64,000 nt of DNA from Cerrena zonata (taxonomy: Eukaryota > Basidiomycota > Agaricomycetes > Polyporales > Cerrenaceae). The notes beneath the pieces were generated by a model, which ran no database searches, was not told the DNA's origin, and saw nothing but the letters and a program-made list of their open reading frames with translations. This document shows, in pieces, positions 46,223 through 56,463 of this stretch; the first letter of the stretch is position 1; each line of letters starts with the position of its first letter. The DNA lies in contig JASBNA010000003.1 in assembly GCA_038087015.1 (NCBI GenBank), positions 1,364,001 through 1,428,000 of the forward strand. Direction: 5' to 3'. A program made the position numbers and the translations under genes.

Positions 46223-48805
46223 ATGGCGTCGCAAGGTCAGGATGCCAAGTTCTTCCAGCGTGGCAAGATCCAGGTGCGTTCCTTCCGATCGCTCTAAACC
46301 GGATGCTTTCAATTCAAGTGAACAATGTCAGGAATTTCGTGCCGAGCTGCAGGCCGCTGAAGCAAAGGACAAAAAGTTTACCAAACGGAAGACGGTCCTG
46401 AAGAAAATTGTGGCAAACATAACCATGGGCAATGATAGTCCGTACGCTTTCTCTACAGGTAATCTGACCAGCCTGAGTAATAAACATCGTTGTATGTCTA
46501 GTGTCAGCTTTGTTCGCTGATGTGGTACACTGCTTGGGTATTCCCCTGCTCGAAATAAAGAAGAGTGAGTCTGTACTGGGTACGTCGGTTATGGTACCTC
46601 TGATTGAAATGTTCAGTGGTCTACTTGTTTCTGGTTTACTATGGACGGTCCAAGGCGGATCAGATCCACATTGTGATACCCAACTTTCTGCAAGTAAGCC
46701 GTCACCCTTGGTAAGAATATACCCGGCTCTCAACTGAGCAATACAGGACTGTAACGACCGGAACCCCCTCATTCGAGCTCTAGCAATTCGTACCATGTCG
46801 TACATCCCGATACCTGTGGTTACAGAAGCCCTAACTGAGCAGCTACGCCATTGTCTGAAGGATCGAGATCCGTACGTTCGCAAGACAGCCGCTATTTGTG
46901 TCGCAAAACTCTATACCGCTGACCCTCGTAAAGCCGAGAAAGGTGGATTTGTGGAGCAATTACGCGACCTCCTCCTTGATAGCAATGCTACAGTGGTGTC
47001 GAATGCTGTGGCCGCTCTCTCAGAAATTGGAGACCGCCAGGACGGCGTCATCTTCAAGCTAAACCTAGTCGTTGCTAACAAGTTGTTAGCCGCTCTCAGC
47101 GAAGCGTCTGAGTAAGTAATGTTTCTAATCATCTCAAGCACTGGAGTTGAGCTCAGCTGTGTAGGTGGGGTCAGATATACATTCTGGATTCATTGCTAAG
47201 ATATGTACCTGAACGGCACACCGATGCTGAACTAATGGCGGAGCGAATCGTTATTCACTTACAACACGCCAATTCTGCGGTTGTACTGACCACAATCAAG
47301 ATATTATTATACCTGATGAACTACATGGAAAACCGGAAACTGATGGATTATCTCTGTAAGAAGATGGGCCCACCGTTGGGTATGTATGCCATGTTTGAAT
47401 ACCGACAATACTTGCTAACAACGAATTGCACCAAGTTACACTCTTATCTTCAGGTCCGGAAGTGCAATATGTGGCGTTGCGAAACATTCTCCTGATTATC
47501 CAACGTCGACCCTCCGTCCTCAAGAATGATGTTAAAGTTTTCTTCTGCAAGTACAACGATCCCATATACGTCAAGCTTGCGAAACTTGAAATCATGTATC
47601 GGCTTGCTCGCGATGAAAACGCCCGGGAGGTTCTTGCCGAGCTGCAAGAGTACGTTATCTGTCTCTGACAACGTATATTCGCTCATCATGGCCTTACAGG
47701 TACGCGTCGGAAGTAGATATCGATTTCGTTCGCAAAGCCGTTCGCTCAATTGGTCGGCTTGCCATTAAGGTTCAGGCGGCCGCTGATTCTTGCATCCAAG
47801 CGTTGCTGGACCTCATAGAAACGAAAGTTACCTACGTCGTTCAGGAGGCGGTCATTGTTATCAAGGACGTCTTCAGAAGGTATCCTGGGAAGTATGAGGG
47901 AATTATTCCGACGCTCTGTCAAAACCTGGACTTGTTAGACGAACCGGAGTCTAAAGCTGCCATGGTTTGGATTGTCGGTCAATTTGCAAACCGGATTGAG
48001 AATGCTGACGAACTAATGGACGACCTAACGTATACGTTCATGGAAGAGCCGGTGGAAGTACGCTACATTTCAGAATTGTCTGCATTCCAAGTCTCACCAT
48101 GTTTAGGTTCAACTAGCACTTCTCACCGCTGCAGTCAAGCTGTTCATCTATAAGTCACAGTCTGACACCAGCAAAGCGCTCGTTCACAAAATTCTCAAGT
48201 GGGCCACAGAAGAAATTGATAACCCAGACCTTCGGGACCGAGGGTTTATGTACTGGCGACTACTTGCAATCAATCCTGCAGTGGCTGGAGAAATCGTGCT
48301 GACTGAGAAACCCGCGATTACAACGGACTCGGACAGGATGGACAGAGGTGCCCTCGACCAACTTCTCTTGCATACAGGAACACTTGGCAGTATTTACCAC
48401 AAGAACCCAGAGGTGGGTCACCTCATATTGTTTTATGATATTTTCTCTCACACATTTCTCCATCGTCAGACGTTTATTCGCAACGCAGCTGGAAGGGCAC
48501 TAAGTGACAGTCCCGCATTGAATCCGCTTTCCCGCCAAGTCCTTGTTCCACTCACGAAACCCAACATCCCCCCCGCAATCCATGTCCCAGGGCCGGGTCC
48601 TCCGTTGCCTAAGGATCGCTCGGTCTCCCCAATTCCACCCTCTTCGAAACCGGCCCCGCCCGTCCCGCAAGATACTGGATCTCATGAGGATCTTGGGGAT
48701 GCAAATGACTCACCAGACGTGAATGACGGCGATGATGATCATGAGGAGAATTCCCTCGCGTCTCCAGCAGCGACAGGTTCGGATCCGTACGCGAAATCTG
48801 GATAA
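46223..48805 (+). CDS. APL2: AP-1 complex beta-adaptin
   Basis: Large subunit of the AP-1 clathrin adaptor, which sorts cargo at the trans-Golgi and endosomes. The ATG at 46223 opens [17 protein letters not shown]; the next exons read [20 protein letters not shown] and [20 protein letters not shown]. The whole HEAT-repeat trunk is present, for example [60 protein letters not shown] and [22 protein letters not shown] sequence at 47535-47600. The trunk closes with [20 protein letters not shown] and [20 protein letters not shown]. After that there is only a Pro-rich then acidic hinge ending [14 protein letters not shown] sequence: no ear (appendage) domain, as in other fungal beta-1 chains, and no obvious clathrin-box motif in the hinge. 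About 720 aa. It converges with the OTU gene, 160 bp between stops. Confidence 0.92.
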
Positions 48806-48965
48806 TGCATTCGGAGGCTATATGGCTGACGAACCAAAGCCACAAACTGATGACCACCTGAATAGATTATTCTGATCGGATGTCTATACCGTTTGACTCT
48901 GTATTACATTGGTTTACCTTCTGGAATGTACATTTAGCAAACGAAACTGCGTTCAAACATCCGAC

Positions 48966-50016
48966 TCATTGTCCAAAAACCGATTTGATGCTATCAACTA
49001 CACCATTTCCAATACTCTTTGGTCTTAATGAGTTGTAATGCTATGGAGTAATGATTGTCAGTCTTGTCCTAGAGAAAGCTCGAAGTTGCCTCACCTCGCC
49101 TAGGCCGTACATTCTTCTGTGATAACTGATGCGCACCACCTTCTCCGTCGGGCTGATCCCGTGAGGGCTGCCTAATGGTTCGTGCACAACAATAGAAGGG
49201 GAGCCTCCTTGGATCACATGTATTGGGATGTTGTATGCGCGACTGAGTGCTAGGATTTCCGGTTCGCCTCCCCAAGCACCAGTGTCCCTCATTACCCTGC
49301 AATACTGGGCGAACTCAGCTGGGCCCATGAGACCTGTGTCCGAGGTCGCGCCGAAGGTATCCTCGCCTGCGGTTGATGGTAAGAAAGGTATGAAATCGTC
49401 TGGATGTGAATGGATATAATCTGCCGCGGTCCGTCGAACAGCAGCATAATTGGCATTCGGCAATATGCCCAAGATATTCAGCTGATCAGCGACAGCAGAG
49501 AAAAGACAGTGCCCATCGGGTGATATCTGGAGAAACTTCCGTTCGCTTCAAGACCCACTATGCAGTACTGTGTTCGCACCTCAAACATTCTTACGCCAAG
49601 CTCTTCACAGGTACGCTTGATTGACTTTTCCTCTTCCTCTGCTTCCCTTTGAAGCCGAGCATCTGCCTCAGTATCTGAGGGTGCAAATTTCTCTGCAAGA
49701 GCAGCAGCTTTCCTTGCCTAGTGACACTTTAATCAGGAAACGGTTAGTAGGAGATAACGTGCAATGTCACCATTCTAGCTTTATGGCGAGATTTGCTGTC
49801 CTGTTTGCCCTTCACTTCAGTTTCGTCGACAACGGTGTTCAGATTTATTTCATTGATAACTGCAGCGGACTCCGCCTGGACGGTCTGGTTTTTGGAATCT
49901 AGTTGGGAGAAAAGATCATCCATAAGGTCGTCTTCATCGTTATTTGCAACTGGTGGTGGTTCCACGTATTGTGGCTGGGGAACTACTTTCTTGGATTTAT
50001 TCTTCTTTGGGCCCAT
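48966..50016 (-). CDS. OTU-domain deubiquitinase (OTUD6/Otu2-like)
   Basis: Cysteine protease that removes ubiquitin; OTUD6/Otu2 members act on ribosomes and translation factors. It starts at the ATG at 50016 (MGPKKNKSKKVVPQPQYV) with a Lys-rich N-terminus and a charged coiled region (RKAAALAEKFAPSDTEADAR). The OTU domain follows: FEISPDGHCLFSAVADQLNI with catalytic Asp and Cys, YAAVRRTAADYIHSHPDDF, DTGAWGGEPEILALSRAYNI and, after the last intron, EHYNSLRPKSIGNG with the catalytic His. It ends VVDSIKSVFGQ with TGA at 48966-48968. The length is near 290 aa, normal for the family, and the complete triad is visible. Confidence 0.9.
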
Positions 50017-52366
50017 GGTAATCTAGGATCGTTATGGTGGTACTCTAAGGTGTTGATGGTGAAGCGCTTCCAGTGCAGCTTGAAGGCCCTGACGTCGCTC
50101 GCCACAATATTGATCGATCAAACAATCTTTACTTAAAAGGCAAGCCCAGTAATGAACAATAGAACCTTCAAGAAGTAGAAATAATACTCCGAGTCAAGGG
50201 AAGGAAGGACAATGGAACTTCGACGTCTAGAAAACTCGTTTTTTCCTACACTCAGATCTGTAGTTCCAAACGTTTATTTAGCCGAGAAGCTAGCTAATTC
50301 GTATTTCAACTGTGACGTTCACACCGACGTAGCGGGTCCGGTCGTCATCGCAGCAGTCTGAAACACTACGGCGAAATCCTCACAACGTGTGGCGGAGAGT
50401 GCGGACTGAACTTCTCTTTAGCTCATCTGGGATGCGATCAACACGAAGTGGTAGGACGGAGGAATGCTCCGTCGGTAGTTCCGTCAATGTTCCTGGTCCC
50501 GCCGCCCCCGTATTCCTACCAGTTTCAAAGGGTCCGGGCTGCTCGCGATGCTCGCGTAGGTATCTGGATGCTCTCTTCAACTTTGTGCCTCTTGCAGGAG
50601 TAGCGTTTCGAGCTGCGCATATACAGAAATATCGGGTGACTCGTGCAATACATTTCCAAAGGAGACGGTTCTTCCCGTGCTTACGCTAATCAAAATGAGT
50701 GTCCCGACAGCTTATGTCCGTGTGAAGAAGACTGTGGCTGTATGGAGCTGTAACATTTGTGTAATACCGCTCCTTGAATGTGCATTGTTGGTCTCCTTCG
50801 AGACGGTCCGGGGTGTACGGCACGAGAATCAGTTCGCGCATTCCACGGCCAGATGCGAGGAGGCCGTGGATATTTGTAAGGGGCCTCGAGCTTGAAGCTG
50901 AGATGCAATAATCGTGGGAGAGGATACCGGGATTTCCTAAATCTGTAGGCAGCTTACAGCTTAATCACCGATCGTTGCGGCGAGCAATAAGCAAGCAAAA
51001 GAATAGAGATTAAACTTGGGAATCAAATACGTCCGTGTCGGATGGGGCTAGTCATATCTAGGCACTTAATCGGTCGCTGTGACTCTTGAGGCCCGAGGCC
51101 TGAAGGATCGAGCTGAAACCCCCTGCCAGTAACGAGTCGGTCTGTGCATGTTTTCTCCGAGGCAACTTGGCACACAAGCCGGTATTACATAGTCGCGGTT
51201 TCGGATTCACAGTCATCCCCAATCCGGGACGAACAACCATGAATTCAAAACGCTACAGAAAATGTTTCACAATACGTTTAGAATCACCCTTCCTATGTCT
51301 ATCCCGAAAGCTTCTACCGCAATGGGAATGTCCTGGACGAAGAATCGGAGTGGGTCTCTTGGACCATGCTATTAGCATCTAGAACGCGTAAAAGTGTCTT
51401 CCTAGAGGTTAAGGATCGTCGGCCACAGCATTCAATCAGTGGGAGGATCTCTCTTACAGTCAATCTTTCAACTAGGTTTGGCTTTCTTCCTTCCATCGTA
51501 CAACGTCACGACCAACATGCTCTATCGTAATATCTGCACGTAAAACAAGGATGTTAGGTTGTGTTTGTTGTGCTTGGATGTGTATGCCAGGGATTGACAT
51601 GACTTTCTAGTCTTTATGACTGTCGTACAGGTAGAGACGCGTCGACCAGGCCACATCGCGGAAGCGTCTCGGATGACCTATCGTCGTCTTCAGATTGGAT
51701 ATTGTTAAAGGCACAATATAGTACTCAACCGAACTTACAATTTCTCGAGTTACTCTTGAGTGAAGTACCTTTTTGATGATTTCCACATACTGGTAATGGG
51801 GAAGTGGGGTGTTTCTAGAATATGGGCTATCACTGGGTTCATGCAGACATTCATGCTGGTAACAATCAGATTTGCAATCATTTGATTATACCTTTCACTC
51901 GACGTAAGAGTCTTATTTGAATATTATGAGACACCGACTCGGACATTGTTCACTTGAAGATAGAACCATGCCCATCGGATTCCTTGTGACCTACGAATGA
52001 CCGAACCTGCATTCGAGATTGTAGATTAGTCGTGTAAGTAGTAACAGTAATAGAGGTGATGACGCTTTGGTACGGCTATCGAAGATGTCTACATCTCGGG
52101 TGGGAATGTTTCTCAAATCCTTACTAAGTATCTTCTCTCCAACCTCCTTCATACTCGCACAGTAGTCCTTGTTCAAGAAAATTAGATTGTCACCCAGGGA
52201 ATACTTTCTTACAGAAAACATGGTGGAGAACAGATTAAGGCAAGTAATAGCTATATCATATACACCATAGTGTGCACTTACTACAGATACAGCATGATTT
52301 AATTACGATGTCGTTTACGTCGTAGATGATAACATAAATATAGAAAAAATGGAGAAACAGAGAAAC
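50017..52366. other. 2.35-kb stretch without recognised genes
   Basis: Between the start of the OTU gene and the stop of the pirin gene. Overlapping open frames near 50380-50900 on both strands look partly protein-like, but I recognise no family and no consistent exon chain. A perfect 8-bp inverted repeat (CCACGGCC at 50843-50850, GGCCGTGG at 50862-50869) could form a hairpin. The rest (51000-52300) is AT-richer and featureless to my reading. Confidence 0.4.
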
Positions 52367-53868
52367 CTAGAGACCACCAATCTCACTCTTCCAATGGCGA
52401 GCTTTCTCAAACCCGTTCCGCCCGGTTTGGTCTATATCAAAGGAATGCTCTCAACATATAGAACTTGAAAACAAAATGGCTACTCACAGTCGATAAATGT
52501 CTGCTGAATCTCCTCGCGGCTGGTCATCACGAAAGGGCCATATTGCACAACAGGTTGATCCAAAGGCTCTCCGGCCACCTGCACACAATTACATTAGACT
52601 CCGTCTTCACAGACGAAATACGCATACGTACAAGGATTAGTTCGGTGCGGTCTTCAGCGGCGGTGATCTTTACACCATCTTGACCATTGTCCGATGACAG
52701 CACAAGAGTGTGGAAAGCATCATGTTTCGCCTCATTGTCCCCGATAGACAACGATCCCTTTAAAACTAGTCACATGTTAGTAAGTATAGTAAGTACTTGG
52801 TAGAGACTTCGCCTTACTATACAAAAACGACGTCCATCCGGTAGCTGCAGAAAAAGTAAGTACGATATCAGTTGGAAACAAAACCCCCATAAACTTACGA
52901 ATCTCTTGGAAGATTGAATGTCCCTTCTTGTCAAAGATCGCATGGAAATACCAGCATCCACCCAACGACCGAACAGGCGACTCCACTCCATACGTCTTGC
53001 CACTAATCACCTTGATTCTCGTGGGGCCATCCTTCCCCTCAGGATATGCTGTTGGGATTCTGTTGGCAGAACAATGTCAGAGACAGCATAGACATGGAAC
53101 ACTTTGAGCTAACGCACTCGTTCGGTCCAAGCTCCTGATATGATGGGTCCACCATCTTGTACTGCTTGGGAAGATCAACCCACAGCTGCAGACCCCGAGG
53201 CTCAGGCACACCAGGTGCATGCACAGGCATCTCAGCGTGAATGACTGTGAACCCAGGTCAGTATCACCAAATACACCATGATTATTCTGAACACACGTAC
53301 TGCCTTTGCCTGCAGTCATCCATTGCACCCCTCCTGCCTCGATCGTTCCCTTGTGTCCTGCAGAATCCTCATGGCGACTCGATCCCTCCAGCATGTAAGT
53401 CACAGTGGCTTGTCCTCTGTGCGGGTGATCCGGGAACCCCTGGGTAAAATATAAGTACAGTGAGACAATGTCGATTCATAACAAGGGTGTACACATACAG
53501 CACCCTCAGAGACATGGAAATGATCCAGCATCAGGAACGGTGTCAGGTTCTTCAGTTTCGTGGTCCCGATCGAACGGCGCACTCGAGCACCATCACCCTA
53601 TAACATTCAATTCAGTGTCGCAACCTCAGCAGTAGAGAAGCCGACAGACCTCTGACTGTTCTATGGAGAGCACCTTCTTGACAACACTCCGAGACATATT
53701 TTTCGAAGCCATTGCAGAGGTAATGTTGCGGAAGAAGGTTAAATTGGGCGGAATGTTGAGAGAGCTGAGTGAAAACTGAGTAGTAGACTGAGAAAAGTAG
53801 TATGCAACGATAGCGACACAGAATGTCAAGATAGCTCCGACGACGCTTTTACTTTTATAGGTGCGCAT
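52367..53868 (-). CDS. Pirin-family cupin protein
   Basis: Pirins are iron-binding cupins; known members act as transcription cofactors or quercetinases. The gene ends ...[19 protein letters not shown] with TAG at 52367-52369. The core reads [60 protein letters not shown] and [20 protein letters not shown]. The His-x-His of DHPHRG and the His/Glu of IIHAEMP match the metal ligands of the family. The C-terminal cupin half has [18 protein letters not shown] and [20 protein letters not shown]. Starting at 53868, the protein has about 50 extra residues including a hydrophobic segment ([17 protein letters not shown]); the ATG at 53712 ([16 protein letters not shown]) would give the usual pirin N-terminus. 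Which start is used is open. Confidence 0.88.
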
Positions 53869-55036
53869 GAGAGGAGAGCTGAGGAATGTCTCCGAATCAT
53901 CGTCCTCGGGTTATACATCTTGACTGCAACGTTGGGAACAATTCGACCAACTTGGTCTCCCATTTTTGCGGCGTTGTTTAGTGGTCAGCAGCTGACGACG
54001 TCATGCTGACATCACTGCACAATGACCTATTTCAGGAGATATCTCTGAGATATGTTGGACAGACTCGTACATCCCATTACAAGACATTACAATTAATATT
54101 TGTCGGACGCGGTACTGTTGAGTATATAACGATAGGATAGAAACTCGGATCACGAAGGAGAAATAGAATACAACAAGGATCGCGTCACCGCGAGGTTGTT
54201 CTGAATTCAGAGCTCTCTGAAATGGAATATGTTTAACCTTGCAAGACATACCAAGGGTTGTAAATAGAATATAGCACCGTCAAACTATTGCTATTGTCAA
54301 TCTATCGATGTGATTGGACACTGGTCAACAAACTCGTAAATTCCGCGGACATGGAAATAAATACAGTGTTACACAATCGGCAGGGCTATTATTCCAAGGA
54401 ACACATCAACTCACGGCGAAAGAAGCAACCAGTATCTTAAAATCCAGTGCAGAACAATCAGATAGAGGGCCTAATGGTATCATGGCTACTAACAGGGCAA
54501 GACAGCGACCATATAGATGTCCCCGGGCCATCCACAGTCCTCTCATGGTGCTTAAGATGTCATGGATGAATGAACCTGTTGGCATGACATCAATTCTGGG
54601 ATGAGATCGAGAGCACCTTGAGGACAATAGAGATGTATAACCGTCTAGCCATCAGGTTTATGTTCACATTGTTCAACAGTACTTTGGTGGCAACAGTCGA
54701 CCACGATTCGGAATTGTGAAGTGAGATGTCGGCAATATTACGTAACTATTATCCGACGCTCTGCGGCTCAGATAGGCAAGTGAGTGAGTTCAAGTTTAGA
54801 CTCGTACGTATAGTACTACCACTGATAGACTTGGGCTCCAATCCTCGAGAACCGGCATACTATATGACTTCATTTACCCCCATGACGATCATTATGTTTC
54901 GTACTACCTACCTACTTGAGCTCCATCGGTCGAATGCTGACCCGACCTGAGTCTGGCCTATAAAAGCAGACTTGGATCATGTCCGATTCCCATATACCCT
55001 ATCGAGCCCTTCACGATCCTATTACGATAGCTTGTC
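53869..55036. other. Divergent intergenic region, pirin / opsin-like gene
   Basis: 1.17 kb between two starts, with no recognised protein. The right end carries a clear TATA box for the opsin-like gene. Short minus frames at 54001-54249 and 54406-54627 have no family features. Confidence 0.5.
54958..54966 (+). promoter_or_regulatory. TATA box of the opsin-like gene
   Basis: CTATAAAAG lies about 70 bp before the ATG at 55037, a normal spacing for a TATA box plus short 5' UTR. It suggests regulated rather than housekeeping expression. Confidence 0.55.
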
Positions 55037-56109
55037 ATGGTCATGTTGTCCAGCTCACTCGACCACAATCCGCCAAATGCTGATAGGCATATTACTCCTC
55101 GTGGTTCTGACTGGCTCTGGGCAGTCATGGCTATCATGGGTCTGAGTACCTTAGGGATGGTATTCTGGCAGTTTACTGTAAGTTCATATGCTTTGAGGTG
55201 TAGAGTGTCAGGAGATCTAACCGCGTTACTTTAACCTCGTTAGCGACCAAGAGGAACACGTTTCTTCCATAACATCGCCCTTATCATCCTTACGACTTCT
55301 ACGATATGTTATTTTGTCATGGCCTCAGACTTGGGTGCTACTCCTACTCGTGCACAGTTTTCCCGTGGCACCACTGGTACCCGTCAGATATTCGTAAGAA
55401 ATCCCTTATATAGTCTTTTTCGTCATCTAGACTCATTCATTTCCCTTAGTTCGTCCGCTATATCCAGTGGTTTATCAATTTCCCATTAATACTTCTCTTG
55501 CTCCTGTTTGCTACCGGTCTTTCTCTTTCCGACATCCTCACCACTGCATTCTTCGCATGGGTTGTCGTCGTATGTGGCCTTGCAGGTGCTCTTACCGCAA
55601 GTAGTTATAAATGGGGTTTCTTCGCTTTTGGTCTATTGGCCCTGTTCTACATCTGGTATGTCTCATGAGTCTGCTTCACACTAGATTATGCACTAATCGT
55701 TTGACTTTAAAGGTCGACCCTCCTCGGTCACGGTCCTCGTACCACGTTCAATGCAGGCCAAGGTGTACGCAGCGGCTATGTTCGTGGCTCTATCCTCGTC
55801 GCACTTGTCACTGCGCTCTATCCTATAGCATGGGGCTGCAGTGAAGGCGGGAACGTCATCTCCCCCACTGCCGAAGCGATTTGGTACGGCATCCTCGATC
55901 TAATCCTCGGTCCAATTTTCCTCTACTATTTCCTATTCGGGTTGAGGAAAGTCGACCACAGTGCCTTCGGGATCAATTCAGGCAAGTGGAGTGATGGTGC
56001 CCATGGAGGTTCTGGTAGTACGCATGGTCACCATAATCATACTGGGACCAATATGGCGGGTACTGGTACTACTACGGGTACTGCTGCACCGGTGGGTGCC
56101 AGAGTATAA
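55037..56109 (+). CDS. Opsin-related protein (HSP30/Yro2-like), no retinal lysine
   Basis: Seven-helix membrane protein of the microbial rhodopsin superfamily. Four exons (55037-55177, 55244-55393, 55450-55655, 55713-56109) encode about 297 aa. Helices include WLWAVMAIMGLSTLGMVFW, NIALIILTTSTICYFVMASD, WFINFPLILLLLLFATGLSL, FFAWVVVVCGLAGAL, WGFFAFGLLALFYIW and IWYGILDLILGPIFLYYFLF. Helix 3 reads RYIQWFINFPLILLLLL where bacteriorhodopsin has RYADWLFTTPLLLLDLA, so both proton-relay aspartates are replaced (Gln, Leu). In helix 7, LDLILGP lines up with LDVSAKV, so the Schiff-base Lys is Gly. It therefore should not bind retinal or pump protons. This is the class of stress-linked HSP30/YRO2/MRH1 proteins. 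The tail is Gly/Ser/His/Thr-rich. A TATA box precedes it. Confidence 0.88.
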
Positions 56110-56463
56110 AAGTCCTTACTAGACAGTTCATTATGACATATCATGACCTTTTCATTCATTCAGATTTCGAGTTAATTACACGTACGGCTCTTAATTTTTG
56201 TTTGGGCGATCCTTGTCTCCCTTCTTGAAGTAGTTGCAGTTCTGTACGATTGAATTAGCACCCACAAGATGAAATGTATTGTAGCAACAGCATAACAATC
56301 ATAAGCATATCAACACATCATACAAAAGGAAAACGCATGGTATACGACAATACACAGGATACGTAAACGAAATGATCCGAAAAGAAAATATCTAGAGATA
56401 CAGTACCATGAGTCACATTTCTCTTCGTCAAGTTCATATTCGTACTATTCATGACCCATTAAT

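Noticed and set aside
50380..50908. Overlapping frames on both strands, considered as a small gene or elongin-like protein
   Set aside because: No motif held up on reading; the two strands are mutually exclusive and neither has a splice chain.
55037..56109. Functional light-driven proton pump
   Set aside because: The retinal Lys and both key Asp residues are absent.
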